Below, piece after piece: positions 8,495 through 18,775 of a stretch of DNA of 64,000 nucleotides. A program made the position numbers and the translations under genes. Numbering within the stretch: position 1 is the stretch's first letter; each line of letters opens with the position of its first letter. The DNA is from Bartonella sp. HY038 (GTDB taxonomy: Bacteria; Pseudomonadota; Alphaproteobacteria; Rhizobiales; Rhizobiaceae): assembly GCF_014117425.1 (NCBI RefSeq), contig NZ_CP059726.1, forward strand, positions 1 to 64,000, read 5' to 3'. Below the pieces are notes generated by a model. The model saw nothing but the letters and a program-made list of their open reading frames with translations, was not told the DNA's origin and made no database searches.

Positions 8495-9843
8495 AAACGC
8501 GGGCGAGCGAAAAGGTAGAGCGGGAAAAACTCCGCCATAGATTTTATAATTTATTGCGTGCTATTGCCGTATTATTATGCCTTTTGCTAGCGCAAAGTGC
8601 TATTGCTTATTTGACGCTGCAATTATTTGACGCCTTGCCCTCTTCAATTACTGGTATTCTTGAAGATGAATATGTCGAGCGTAGCACGCATCAAGGCACT
8701 ATTTTTCTCATTAAAGAAGAAATTAATGAAAAAAAAAATGTGTCTCCCGCAGTCGTTTTAAATGAATTGCAGCCGCAATTTGCCTTCCGTCTTGCCTATT
8801 CACCGCCCGGCACTATTTATTCGCAAGATGTGCGTGAACAGCTTGAAACGGGGGGAAGTGCTTTTGAGGATGGCTATCTTTATGCCAGTCTTGATAATGG
8901 CGGTTACTTGGAAATGGGGCCGCTCATTGTTTCAGATGTTTTGGAAGCTAATGCCAGTGCATTTTTAACCTTGCTTGGGCTTTGGGCAATGGTCAGTGCA
9001 TTGATTACCTTTGCCATTCTTTATATTGCTTATGCCCGTACATGGCGTGAAGCAATGATGATCAGGCGTACAGCTTTTGACCTTGGCAAGGGGGAGCTTT
9101 CTGCAAGAGTGCCGCGCATTCATACTGAACCGCTTAAAATGATTGGACATGTGATTAATGATATGGCCACCCGTATTGAATTACTGGTCAATCATAGTGA
9201 TGTGATGCGTCATACCATGGCCCATGAGTTTAGAACGCCACTTGCTCGCTTACGTTTTGCCCTTTCCATGCTTGACGATGCCGAAGAAGATGAAAAAGAA
9301 AAGCTTTACGAGGGTATTGAGCATGATATTAGCGAGCTTGAGGGGCTGATTAAAGTATCGCTTGATTATTTCCGCCTTAACAATAAATCAGCACCAACCA
9401 ATCCAATTCCCGTCATGGTAAAGGATTGGGTTGAAGATTTGGTGGCTAAACTTAAGCCGTTAAAGCCAGAAAATTTTGAACTGGTTTTAAACGTGCCAGA
9501 TATTGTTGGCGAGTTTGATTTAGAACTTGGAACTATTGCGCTGCGCAATATTATTTTAAACTGTTTTAAATATGCCAAATCAAAAGCCGTTCTGCATGTT
9601 ATCAAAGATGGTGATGCGGTAATTTTTGAACTTGACGATGATGGCGAGGGCGTGCCGGACGCTTTTCGTGAGGAAGTCTTTTCGCCTTTTTATCGCATGG
9701 ATGTGCATAAGGCCGACATTAAAAACGGCTATGGCGTAGGGCTTTCCTTTGTGCGGGTCATTGCTGAACTTCACCATGGTTCTGCATTTGTGGTTACCAG
9801 CCCACTTGGCGGCGCACGTTTTGTCTTGCGACTTGGCAATTAA
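8491..9843 (+). CDS. sensor histidine kinase (RstB-like)
   Basis: A 450-residue inner-membrane kinase. Membrane segments lie at about 20-42 and 157-182, flanking a periplasmic sensor of roughly 110 residues. A HAMP domain follows (about 183-235, with GELSARVPRI). The dimerisation/phospho-acceptor box is MAHEFRTPLARLRF with H245. The ATPase domain shows an N box (IILNCFKYA), G1 (DDDGEGVP) and G2 (GYGVGLSF). All catalytic motifs look intact. It is co-transcribed with the response regulator gene, whose stop it overlaps. The signal sensed is not evident from sequence. Confidence 0.88.
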   Translation: MKTRASEKVEREKLRHRFYNLLRAIAVLLCLLLAQSAIAYLTLQLFDALPSSITGILEDEYVERSTHQGTIFLIKEEINEKKNVSPAVVLNELQPQFAFRLAYSPPGTIYSQDVREQLETGGSAFEDGYLYASLDNGGYLEMGPLIVSDVLEANASAFLTLLGLWAMVSALITFAILYIAYARTWREAMMIRRTAFDLGKGELSARVPRIHTEPLKMIGHVINDMATRIELLVNHSDVMRHTMAHEFRTPLARLRFALSMLDDAEEDEKEKLYEGIEHDISELEGLIKVSLDYFRLNNKSAPTNPIPVMVKDWVEDLVAKLKPLKPENFELVLNVPDIVGEFDLELGTIALRNIILNCFKYAKSKAVLHVIKDGDAVIFELDDDGEGVPDAFREEVFSPFYRMDVHKADIKNGYGVGLSFVRVIAELHHGSAFVVTSPLGGARFVLRLGN

Positions 9844-9852
9844 AGTGGATTT

Positions 9853-10591
9853 AGAACCTATGTTTTAGTTAAGAATTAACAGGTTGATTTGAATGCAGAT
9901 CGCGGCAATTTGTATGAAACCAAAGCAATTTTGTAAGTGTTTATCATATCGGGTTGCAAAGCGTTTGAATTGTTTAAGTTTTTAAAAAAAATTCAATAAA
10001 ATGACGTGCTATATAGATGTGCCTATCGAAAGGGCGGCGATATTTAATGCTCACGCGCTGTGCGACTATCGGTATTGCTTGTGCAGCATTAACCATGTCA
10101 AGAATAGGAGGCCATCTTACCCCTTATCCGCAAGCAGAAAGTTTATTTTAAAACCTTTAACAAGCTCCTTAAGACGCGTGATGTCATTGCAATTTCGCAA
10201 GTTAAAATAGTTTTAAGCCACAATTATACGTAATGGTGTCTCAAAGCATCATAAACAACACGTATTTTACTGGTAAAACCGCACTTGGAGCGACCACCCC
10301 CTTTTTTATGCGCTCTTGCAGCCTGTGCATGAGCACGGACAATTATTGCATCAAGCATCATTCATGCCATATCCGGCTCTACAGCAATTTTCTCTAAGAG
10401 TTCAAATAAGATACCCTTTTCAATCCGCAAAGAATATCGTCCTTTGACTGTTTCATAAGGAATAAGCGGTGCTAAACGCTCTTAATGTTCATCAGTAAGG
10501 TCGTTAACCATTTCCTTCTCCATAAACTGTAAAAATTAAAATATAACAAAATATTAATTATTAATTCTTAACTACAACCTCGGACAGCCCC
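9853..10591 (-). mobile_element. degenerate IS5-family (IS427-type) insertion sequence
   Basis: Related ends are visible: GTTTTAGTTAAGAATTAA at 9862-9879 and the complementary TTAATTCTTAACTACAAC at 10561-10578, with the right end finishing in GGACAGCCCC at 10591. The left outer bases have drifted. Between them the minus strand encodes fragments of an IS427-type transposase: a start MVNDLTDEH with an in-frame stop, DAIIVRAHAQAARAHKKGGG, and the C-terminal FKRFATRYDKHLQN. Stops, deletions and frame changes make it inactive. It separates the two-component system from the polysaccharide region. Confidence 0.8.
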
Positions 10592-11214
10592 TATGGTTTT
10601 GAATATATGGTCTATATATTGAAAATAGTTTTTATAAATAACGACTTTAATCCCTTACGTGTTATCTATCATTAATGATTTTAAGCTTTAATAATGGTTT
10701 CAGGAAAGGTCTATCTTGCCATATAAACTTTTTTTGTAGGCGTTCGCGATAATTTAATCATATGTTTTTATCGGTCTGTGTAATGTAATATTTTAATTAG
10801 AAATACGTAGGCGGTACTGTTTGCAATATAGAACCAATTCATTAATTTCATCATTATGAATATGCTTTGTATTTTATGCCTCATTTAAGGAATTATGCAA
10901 AATTTTGTAATCAATCAAAATATAGTTTAATTTAGAATATATTTAAAATATCAATGCATCTGCTATTGTAAATCTAATTATATTAGTGCAAATGATGCGT
11001 TTGGTGAAAAAAATATAGTGTCATTTTTTTATGATGGCGTATTTTAGGGATTTGATATTTATAAGTTAGACCTATAAAAAGTGAATAGATTTTGATATTT
11101 AAATCAAAATGAGACAGAATATCTTTTGAATGTTATGGTGTCTAATTTGGAAACTCATTCTATATATTGATATAATAGTGGTTGAAGGCTGTTGCAGTAG
11201 TTAAGTGTAAGATA
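10592..11214. other. AT-rich intergenic region before the polysaccharide genes
   Basis: No coding frame of useful length and no convincing gene relic is visible in these 620 bases. The stretch is very rich in A and T and probably contains the promoter for the 11215-13527 gene, but I cannot place it with confidence. Confidence 0.4.
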
Positions 11215-13527
11215 ATGGTTTTGTCAGTTAAAGATGTTTTATTAAATATATTTACCGTTAAGCGGCGGCGTTTGCCGTGGGATTTTAATTCTTCAGTTTA
11301 TCAATATTTATATGAAGATGTTTCGATATCAGGTAAATCTCCGCGTCGGCATTATCGCAGTATTGGTCGCCATGAAGGACGACTATATAAAAAGTCGCAT
11401 TTCGTTAAAAAAAACTGTTTGAATGACAATCTTGAAACGATTGTATTTTGCTGTGATGATGAACATGACAGTCTATTTTTTTTCGAAGCGATAAAGAAGC
11501 TGTCAGAAAATCATAATATTGTTGTCGTATCTAATTCCAATCACTTATACGAAATATATCTTCCTTATTGCAATTGGTTTATTCTTAATAAGATTTTTGA
11601 CCGTGGTGGGGAACACACTTCCAGTTTTATAAAACAGTTATGCTCAACGCCCAATTTGAAATTTGTGGTTTCTAATATTTATGAAGGTGGTTTTTTTTAC
11701 AAGCACCTTGAAAAAGCAAATATTGCTAATATTTTGATTGTTGGCGAAAATCTTGCCTTTGGTAAATGCGATTTGTCCCGTGGATTACGCAGCGCCACGC
11801 GTGTGGTGTACACGAGTGAAAGCTATGCTGAAAAAGTGCTATATGATTATATGTACGGCTATCCTGACCAAGTGAGCATATTGTCATCTGCATCCCAAAA
11901 TGTGGTTTTCTCTCCAAACAAGTCGGACTCTAAACTTGTCATTGGTTATGGTGATGTGTCATTTGCTGATGGTTTCGATCTTTTTGCAAAGACTGCAAGT
12001 CTTTATAAAGAGCAATATGCTGATGATGATACCGAATTTGTTTGGTTACGATCTTCAAATAGCGTTAACAATTTTAGCCGTTTTGAACAAAATCAGAATT
12101 GGTTGCAAATACAAAAGGCTGATAATTCCTGCCGCGTCATATCTAAAAATAGTGCAATGTCTAGTTATTATCAAAAGGCTGAGATTTTTTTCGATACATC
12201 TCGTTTTGCAAATAAAATGTCTCAGGTGAAATCTGCTTTACAAACTGGAAAAGCGGTTTTTGCTCTCAACACAACCTTACCACTATTGACTCTTTATCGG
12301 CAAAATGAACTTGATGATAATTATTTACTAGATCAAAATGATCCTAAGCAATTTATCAAAAATTTACATGATCACTTATATTCAACACCTAAAGCCAGTA
12401 GAGATCAATTTATTGAAGTAAGTCGCAATATCGGCGGCGTTGCGCAGTTTGTTGAAGAATTAGCGGCAATTGGCAACGCTGCTGCTGAACAAATTAGACA
12501 AGAAGACAAAGATGCATCAGAGCTTTTTGCTAAAAAGGAATTTGATTTTGAATTTTGGTCGGGGGATAGTTCTAAGCTTTTTACACGTGCAACTATAAAA
12601 CAATATATCCGCAGTTGGAAAAGCGGTGTGTATCCACGCCGGCCTTGTGCAGGTTTTCAACCCGGAATTTATGCAGAATATCATGATCTTGGCCCAATGC
12701 GCAAAGACCCGTTTTTGCACTATCTTGAGGCTGGCAAGCCTAATGGTCCTTGGCAGTGGGAGATGCTAACAAAGCCTATTAAAATTGAAAAAGCCGCGCT
12801 TAATCAAAAAATTGCTTTGCAGATTCATGCCTATTATGTTGAAAAATTGGACGTTATGATCAATGCATTATTGGTTAATGAAGTGCGGCCAGATTTATTC
12901 ATCAGTGTCAAGGATGAAGCGGCTAAAACGTTTGCTGAAAATTTGTTAGAAAACTACCCTGCTAAGGTCTCGATTTTGATTGCGCCAAATCGTGGGCGGG
13001 ATATTGGGCCTTTGCTAACTTTGTTCCGGGAACAATTGCGTCATGGTTACGATATTATAGGCCATTTGCATACAAAACATAGTGTGCATATTGATGATCG
13101 CTCATATGCCGAATTATGGGGAAAATATCTGACAACCAATCTCTTGGGTGATGGAAAAAAAATCAATGCCGCGGATACAATTATTCAGACGCTGTATAAT
13201 GACAAGAATATAAATCTTGTTTTTCCAGATGATCGCAACGGCATTAGTTGGGCAAAAAATCGTCCTGAAGCCAAAAGACTAGCTCCGCGCCTTGGTATTA
13301 ACAAATTACCCAATTATATTAATTTTCCTGTTGGCACGATGTTTTGGGCGCGAAGTGATTTAATGCAGCCATTTTTTGATCTGGAATTTGATTGGATTGA
13401 CTATATGAGTGAACCGCTTCCCCTTGATGGGACTAATCTGCATGCTATAGAGCGTCTTTTTGGTGTGATGAATGAGAAAATCTCAAAAAAGATAGTTTGT
13501 GTGATGTTTGGTGATATTAAACGATAA
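11215..13527 (+). CDS. large rhamnan-synthesis (RgpF-type) glycosyltransferase-like protein
   Basis: A roughly 770-residue cytoplasmic protein of mixed architecture. The C-terminal third matches RgpF/rhamnan-synthesis F proteins (ISVKDEAAKTFAEN, IAPNRGRDIGPLLTLF, GHLHTKHSVHIDDRSY, INFPVGTMFWARSDL). The middle looks like a GT4-type glycosyltransferase. Two copies of a short module ending in HYxxxGxxxG flank it (FNSSVYQYLYEDV near 25 and FQPGIYAEYHDLG near 502). The start is set at the ATG at 11215; an upstream TTG at 11182 is in frame but lacks a ribosome-binding site. The dTDP-rhamnose genes follow, so a role in a rhamnose-containing surface glycan is likely. Confidence 0.8.
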   Translation: MVLSVKDVLLNIFTVKRRRLPWDFNSSVYQYLYEDVSISGKSPRRHYRSIGRHEGRLYKKSHFVKKNCLNDNLETIVFCCDDEHDSLFFFEAIKKLSENHNIVVVSNSNHLYEIYLPYCNWFILNKIFDRGGEHTSSFIKQLCSTPNLKFVVSNIYEGGFFYKHLEKANIANILIVGENLAFGKCDLSRGLRSATRVVYTSESYAEKVLYDYMYGYPDQVSILSSASQNVVFSPNKSDSKLVIGYGDVSFADGFDLFAKTASLYKEQYADDDTEFVWLRSSNSVNNFSRFEQNQNWLQIQKADNSCRVISKNSAMSSYYQKAEIFFDTSRFANKMSQVKSALQTGKAVFALNTTLPLLTLYRQNELDDNYLLDQNDPKQFIKNLHDHLYSTPKASRDQFIEVSRNIGGVAQFVEELAAIGNAAAEQIRQEDKDASELFAKKEFDFEFWSGDSSKLFTRATIKQYIRSWKSGVYPRRPCAGFQPGIYAEYHDLGPMRKDPFLHYLEAGKPNGPWQWEMLTKPIKIEKAALNQKIALQIHAYYVEKLDVMINALLVNEVRPDLFISVKDEAAKTFAENLLENYPAKVSILIAPNRGRDIGPLLTLFREQLRHGYDIIGHLHTKHSVHIDDRSYAELWGKYLTTNLLGDGKKINAADTIIQTLYNDKNINLVFPDDRNGISWAKNRPEAKRLAPRLGINKLPNYINFPVGTMFWARSDLMQPFFDLEFDWIDYMSEPLPLDGTNLHAIERLFGVMNEKISKKIVCVMFGDIKR

Positions 13528-13693
13528 AACGCATCATTGGTTTAAAAAGGGATTTATTGACTATTAATGAAAGAAAGCTTTATTATTAAAGCCGAGTGTA
13601 ATGTCTAATTGAAAGTTTCCCTTAAAATTGATGACAAAAATAATCAAACTGTTATTGAATTAAAAAGGTTTATTATAAAAAAGGATGGGCAAA

Positions 13694-14575
13694 GTGAAAG
13701 GTATTATTCTCGCAGGTGGCAGTGGTACTCGGTTATACCCAGCTACAATTGGCGTATCTAAACAACTTATGCCAATTTATGATAAGCCGATGATTTATTA
13801 TCCACTTGGCGTTTTGATGCTAGCTGGCATAAAAGAGATATTAATTATCTCAACGCCGCATGATTTGCCTTTATTTCAACGGCTTTTGGGCGATGGCAGC
13901 ATTTATGGCATTTCACTGTCTTATGCCGAGCAGGCCCATCCAAATGGACTTGCTGAAGCTTTTATTATTGGTGAAGAATTTATTGGTAGCGATGATGTGG
14001 CTTTGATTCTTGGCGATAATATATTTTTTGGTCATGATCTTGTATCTCATCTTAAAAATGCCCGTAGCCATCAAACTGGGGCAACAGTTTTCGCCTATCA
14101 TGTCGATGATCCAGAGCGTTATGGTGTGGTTAGTTTTGACAGTTCCACAGGTATTGCAACATCAATTGTTGAAAAGCCGGTTGAACCAGAATCTAATTGG
14201 GCAGTAACTGGACTTTATTTTTATGATAATAAAGTGGTAGAATTTGCTAAAAATCTTAAGCCTTCGCCGCGTGGTGAGCTTGAAATTACTGATATCAACG
14301 AAATTTATCTTAAAAATAATCAACTAAGAGTCGTGCAATTAGGACGCGGTTATGCTTGGCTTGATACAGGGACACACGATAGTTTACATGATGCTTCATC
14401 CTATGTTAGGACGATCGAAAAGCGGCAAGGGATCAAGGTTATGTGCCCTGAGGAAATCGCTTATGAAGCAGGTTATATTAGCGCCGAGCAAGTGATTGAG
14501 CGGGCTAATCATCTTGGTAAAACTGATTATGCTACTTATTTAAAACGCCGTATTCATGAGTTGAAAAATGCTTGA
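13694..14575 (+). CDS. rmlA: glucose-1-phosphate thymidylyltransferase RmlA
   Basis: RmlA makes dTDP-glucose from glucose-1-phosphate and dTTP, the first step of dTDP-L-rhamnose synthesis. The nucleotidyltransferase signature [18 protein letters not shown] opens the protein, followed by [26 protein letters not shown] and [16 protein letters not shown]. About 293 residues, the normal length. I place the start at GTG 13694 (protein begins MKGIILAGG) because AAGGA lies 8 bases upstream; an in-frame ATG at 13685 overlaps that ribosome-binding site. The gene overlaps rmlC by 8 bases. Confidence 0.93.
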   Translation: MKGIILAGGSGTRLYPATIGVSKQLMPIYDKPMIYYPLGVLMLAGIKEILIISTPHDLPLFQRLLGDGSIYGISLSYAEQAHPNGLAEAFIIGEEFIGSDDVALILGDNIFFGHDLVSHLKNARSHQTGATVFAYHVDDPERYGVVSFDSSTGIATSIVEKPVEPESNWAVTGLYFYDNKVVEFAKNLKPSPRGELEITDINEIYLKNNQLRVVQLGRGYAWLDTGTHDSLHDASSYVRTIEKRQGIKVMCPEEIAYEAGYISAEQVIERANHLGKTDYATYLKRRIHELKNA

Positions 14576-15122
14576 TGTTGAAAAAACGCCGCTTGAAGGC
14601 GTGTTAATTATTCGCCCAAAGCAGTTTGGTGATAATCGTGGTTTTTTTTCAGAAACCTATAATAAGCGTTTGTTTTCACAGGCGGGGATAGATGCTGAGT
14701 TTGTTCAGGATAATCATTCTTTTTCTAAAGAAAAAGGAGTTTTGCGCGGGCTTCATTATCAATTACATCCCCATGCCCAAGGTAAATTGGTGCGTGTAAC
14801 TAAGGGGCTGGTCTTTGACGTTGCGGTTGATATTCGTAAAAGCTCACCGACTTTTAAGCAATGGACTGGTGTTGAATTATCAGCGGATAATTGGACCCAG
14901 TTTTATATTCCGCCCGGTTTTGCCCATGGCTTTTTGACTCTTGAGGAAAATTGCGAATTTTTGTATAAAGTCACCGATTTTTATGCACCTCAATGCGATC
15001 GTTCTATCCGTTTTGATGATCCTGATATTGCAATTAATTGGCCTTTAAATGTTGCTAATTTTGTATTATCCGACAAGGATTTAAATGCGCCCTTTTTAAA
15101 AGGCGCTGATGTTTTTGATTAA
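14568..15122 (+). CDS. rmlC: dTDP-4-dehydrorhamnose 3,5-epimerase RmlC
   Basis: RmlC epimerises dTDP-4-keto-6-deoxyglucose at C3 and C5. The 184-residue cupin protein shows [30 protein letters not shown] (with the catalytic His in GLHYQ), [19 protein letters not shown] and [13 protein letters not shown]. All the family landmarks are in order and the length is typical. The start codon lies inside the end of rmlA, so the two are translationally coupled. rmlB follows after 12 bases. Confidence 0.94.
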   Translation: MLDVEKTPLEGVLIIRPKQFGDNRGFFSETYNKRLFSQAGIDAEFVQDNHSFSKEKGVLRGLHYQLHPHAQGKLVRVTKGLVFDVAVDIRKSSPTFKQWTGVELSADNWTQFYIPPGFAHGFLTLEENCEFLYKVTDFYAPQCDRSIRFDDPDIAINWPLNVANFVLSDKDLNAPFLKGADVFD

Positions 15123-15134
15123 AGGACTATTATT

Positions 15135-16178
15135 TTGAAAATTTTGGTTACGGGTGGTGCAGGTTTTATTGGTTCTGCTCTTTGTCGGCATCTTATTGCG
15201 CAAGGTCATCAGGTTTTTAATATTGATAAATTAACCTATGCAGGTAATTTACAATCTTTAAAATCGATCGAAAATTCTGAAAATTATCAATTTCATCAAT
15301 TGGATATCGCTGATAGAAATGCCATTGGCGCTTTGTTGGTTGGCCAGTCTATTGAGGCGGTGATGCATCTTGCAGCTGAAAGCCATGTTGACCGCTCAAT
15401 TTCTGGTCCTGATGCATTTATTGATACCAATATTGTTGGTACATTCCATCTATTGGAAGCTGTTCGTGCTTATTGGCAAAATCTTGATGCGGATAAGCAA
15501 AAAGCCTTTCGTTTTCATCATATTTCAACCGATGAAGTTTTTGGTGATTTACCATTTGATGAAGGTATTTTCACCGAAGAAACGCCCTATCACCCATCAT
15601 CACCTTACTCTGCATCAAAAGCAGCGTCCGATCATTTGGTTAGGGCTTGGAATCATACTTATGGTCTGCCGGTAGTGCTTTCCAATTGTTCCAATAATTA
15701 TGGTCCGTTCCATTTTCCTGAAAAGCTTATTCCCTTGGTTATTTTATCAGCTCTTGCTGAAAAGCCACTACCTATTTATGGAAAAGGCGAGAATATTCGC
15801 GATTGGCTTTATGTTGAGGACCATGCACGGGCGCTTGAAACCATTGTGTTAAAAGGCAAAGTCGGCGAAAGCTATAATGTCGGTGGTAAAAATGAGCGAA
15901 CCAATTTGCAAGTGGTAAAATCAATTTGCGATATTCTTGATAAGCAAAAGCCACGAAGCAATGGACAATCCTATCATCAATTAATTAGCTTCGTAACTGA
16001 TCGGGCAGGGCATGACCGTCGCTATGCTATTGATCCGACTAAAATTGAAAATGAGTTGGATTGGCATGCACAAGAAACATTTGAAACAGGTCTTGAAAAG
16101 ACAGTTGAGTGGTTTTTAAAAAATCAATGGTGGTGGGAGCCATTATTACAACGCGCGAAACTAGCCAAAAAGGGTTGA
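15135..16178 (+). CDS. rmlB: dTDP-glucose 4,6-dehydratase RmlB
   Basis: RmlB oxidises and dehydrates dTDP-glucose to the 4-keto-6-deoxy sugar. This extended short-chain dehydrogenase has the NAD-binding motif [11 protein letters not shown] at the N-terminus, [11 protein letters not shown], the [11 protein letters not shown] active-site segment, the YSASKAASD motif with catalytic Tyr and Lys, and [17 protein letters not shown]. The length of 347 is normal. The start is TTG with an AAAGGA ribosome-binding site at good spacing; no earlier ATG is in frame. It lies 12 bases after rmlC and 4 bases before rmlD. Confidence 0.94.
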   Translation: MKILVTGGAGFIGSALCRHLIAQGHQVFNIDKLTYAGNLQSLKSIENSENYQFHQLDIADRNAIGALLVGQSIEAVMHLAAESHVDRSISGPDAFIDTNIVGTFHLLEAVRAYWQNLDADKQKAFRFHHISTDEVFGDLPFDEGIFTEETPYHPSSPYSASKAASDHLVRAWNHTYGLPVVLSNCSNNYGPFHFPEKLIPLVILSALAEKPLPIYGKGENIRDWLYVEDHARALETIVLKGKVGESYNVGGKNERTNLQVVKSICDILDKQKPRSNGQSYHQLISFVTDRAGHDRRYAIDPTKIENELDWHAQETFETGLEKTVEWFLKNQWWWEPLLQRAKLAKKG

Positions 16179-16182
16179 GTTG

Positions 16183-17042
16183 ATGAAAATTCTGGTTACT
16201 GGTGAAAATGGCCAAGTTGCGCAAGCATTAAAAAGCCAAAATTCAAGTAATGTGTCTCTTGTTGTGCTTGGTAGACCAGAGTTAGATATCAGCAATAAAG
16301 CTTCAATTGAAAAAGCTATACATGCGCATAAACCAGATTGTGTCATCAATCCTGCTGCCTATACGGCGGCGTGGATAAGGCTGAAACAGAAGTCGAACAA
16401 GCTTTTTTAGTTAATCGTGATGGTGCGCGATATGTGGCGGAAGTAACTGCTGCCCATAATATTCCACTTATCCATATTTCGACCGATTATGTTTTTAATG
16501 GTGCAAGTAAAACACCCTATAAGGAAGATGATCAGGTTGGTGCAGTGAACATCTATGGATTATCCAAGTTGCAAGGGGAATGGGCGGTGCATGATGCTAA
16601 TCCCAATCATGTCATTTTACGCACCGCTTGGGTTTATAGTCGTTATGGCAATAATTTTTTAAACACCATGTTACGCCTTGCTCAAAGCCATGATCAATTA
16701 AGAATTGTGGCGGATCAATGGGGTACGCCGACAAGTGCTGATTTTATTGCAACATCTGCCATTGCCATTGCGCAAAAAATATTGAAAGGCGATTGTGCAG
16801 AAAATTGGCGCGGTATTTTTAACCTTGTTGCCGATGGATATACCAATTGGGCAAATTTTGCTGCAGAAATTTTTGCGTCAAAGCATAATCAAACTGGTAA
16901 AATTCCAAATATTACAGCTATTCCTGCTAGCGAATATAAGACAGCAGCAAAACGCCCGCAATATTCAAAGCTTGATAATAGCAAGGTAAAGTCAGTATTT
17001 GATTTACCAATTGCGCCTTGGCAAGACTATCTCACCCGTTAA
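16183..17042 (+). pseudogene. rmlD: dTDP-4-dehydrorhamnose reductase RmlD, interrupted by a frameshift
   Basis: RmlD performs the last NADPH-dependent step to dTDP-L-rhamnose. The first frame (from ATG 16183) reads MKILVTGENGQVAQAL and runs to CVINPAAYTA; the rest, VDKAETEVEQAFLVN onward, continues in another frame to 17042. The join lies at about 16364-16371, in a GCGGCG stretch, and is explained by one missing or two extra bases. The catalytic HISTDYVFNG and YGLSKLQGE motifs are intact downstream. If the shift is real, the cell needs another RmlD or cannot make dTDP-rhamnose from this locus. A sequencing indel is an equally good explanation. Confidence 0.85.
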
Positions 17043-17123
17043 TTTCATGGGTTGCTATTTAAAAACGCTAAATATACCAAAAAATACGTCATATTTTTTA
17101 ACTGGTTTTAAGGATCCATTAAA

Positions 17124-18205
17124 TTGAACAAGTTATATAGTGTTATTTTTTGTTGTGATGGTGGATATGGTCGTTATTTGTTGGTGGCACTAGAGGGGCT
17201 TATTAAGCATAGCTCACCAATAAGCATTATGAAATTATTATTATTGATTGCGGATTGGATCAAGAAACCATTCAAGCCATCAAAGCGCGATTGAGTGGAT
17301 TTAGCAATATTATTTTGAAGTTTGAAAAATTTGACGAATTATATCAAGCACAAAGAGAAGTTTATTATGCCAATCCTCATATTTCGTCTGCAGCCTATGC
17401 GCGGTTTTTTCTAGGCGGTTTAACTGATAATGACCTCATTCTTTATCTTGATGTCGATATTTCGATAGAATGCGATGTGGCTGAACTGATTGATAGTGAA
17501 AACCCTGGTGATAAACTGATTACCGCGACGCCTGATATCGGCATGGAGATATGTCGGCGCTATGAAAAAGGCTGGATTGCCTATTTTAAAAACGTGATCC
17601 AATTGGATTATGGCACTGATGACCATTACTTTAATTCTGGTGTTTTGGTCATTAATCGTCAACAATGGGTTGCGCAAAATATTGAAGAAAAATTAATGGC
17701 TTTTCTCGCATCAGATCGTAAATTTCAGTTTTTTGATCAAGATGTGCTTAATATTATCTGCTTTGGTAAGGTACATTACCTCAATTTTCGCTATAATGTT
17801 ATGGCATCAGATTATAAGCCACATAAGATTTATCATGATACAATATTGGATGACATGCTGACAGCTTATACCCATGCGGCTAATAATGATGGGCGTATAA
17901 TCCATTATACCACCGGTGACAAACCTTGGAGTTCGCCGCAAACTAAGCTCGCAGCATCATGGTGGCAAAATTGTCGCACAACAGCCGTTTACGAGCAATG
18001 TTTGGTCAATCTTGTTAAACAGGGCAATGTTGGTCGTAGAAAAATAAGCTTTCTTGGGATTGCATTGTTTAAGATTAAGCAAGATAGCCATCGCTATAAG
18101 TTTTATTTTTGGAAATTTCATGTATTTGGCTGGCGTAAAAAAGCCAATAGCAAAACCTATTATTGTCTTGGCCTACCATTTTTAAAAATTACTTCTTTAA
18201 ATTAA
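17124..18205 (+). pseudogene. GT8-family glycosyltransferase, interrupted by a frameshift
   Basis: LgtC/GspA-like family 8 glycosyltransferases transfer hexoses in LPS or polysaccharide synthesis. Most of the protein is open from 17228 to 18205: the metal-binding LYLDVDISI (DxD), NSGVLVINRQQW, FFDQDVLNI and HYTTGDKPW. The N-terminal strand (SVIFCCDGGYGRYLLVALEG) is encoded in another frame from a TTG at 17124 with AAGGA about 10 bases before it. Reading must shift at about 17226-17228 to continue into YEIIIIDCGLDQET. One base is missing (or two extra). The tail after about residue 260 has a basic W/Y-rich stretch common in membrane-associated GT8 enzymes. Confidence 0.8.
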
Positions 18206-18775
18206 TAGAATTTTTTGCTCTTAGACAAAACCTCTAATTTAGAAGATTGTGATTTTATTAAAGCTGTCAAGCGTCAAAGCTAGCGGCAATGACAGATCGT
18301 TGATAATGGCTTAGCTATTCATCTATAAAAAAAGATGATAAGGAAAATCGGGGTAGATTTCATAGTTAAGACCGAATTGATGACATTTAACTCGCAAAAA
18401 ATTTCTAAGGTGAATAGTCTTTGCCGGTAAAAATCTTGGCTTTGCATTATTGTTGCAAATAAAGAACATAACCACCAAGATAAGTGTTATAAAAATGATA
18501 TCATAGCTTATACTGTCACACCTTTGCAGTAGAGCTAGCCCACCGGTATTTTATTGCTTTTAATTATCACTTTCTTTATTCTTTGCCATCTTTTCTCCTC
18601 TTTAGTGATTATTGTAATTATTAAATAATTGTTTTATTGTATAAAAGTTTAATTTTAATAAGTTTATTAAAATAATATCGAGCTTTTCTAAATATTTGAT
18701 AAAATAATAAAGAAGTGCCTTAAAGAATATTCGATTATTTTAACATTTTTATACGGTTTAATTATCGATGGGGGA
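18206..18775. other. intergenic region with one decayed reading frame
   Basis: These 570 bases lie between the GT8 gene and the VanW-like gene. The only coding trace I see is the interrupted minus-strand frame described separately at 18324-18589. The last 180 bases are extremely A/T-rich and probably include the promoter for the VanW/VanX pair. Confidence 0.4.
18324..18589 (-). pseudogene. possible decayed small membrane protein gene
   Basis: An ATG at 18589 (minus) has a near-perfect ribosome-binding site (AGGAG, about 5 bases upstream) but meets a stop after MAKNKESDN. After two stops the same frame stays open for about 75 codons to 18324 and includes a clear hydrophobic stretch, IIFITLILVVMFFIC. 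This could be a nine-codon peptide with a non-coding tail, or a small single-pass membrane protein gene broken by stops. I recognise no family. Confidence 0.25.

Noticed and set aside
7763-9843. PmrAB-type polymyxin-resistance regulator
   Set aside because: Receiver and kinase sequences look closer to RstAB; proximity to flippase-like genes alone does not justify the PmrAB name.
10001-10210. Plus-strand open frame of 69 codons
   Set aside because: It is antisense to the IS5 transposase relic and its composition is not protein-like.
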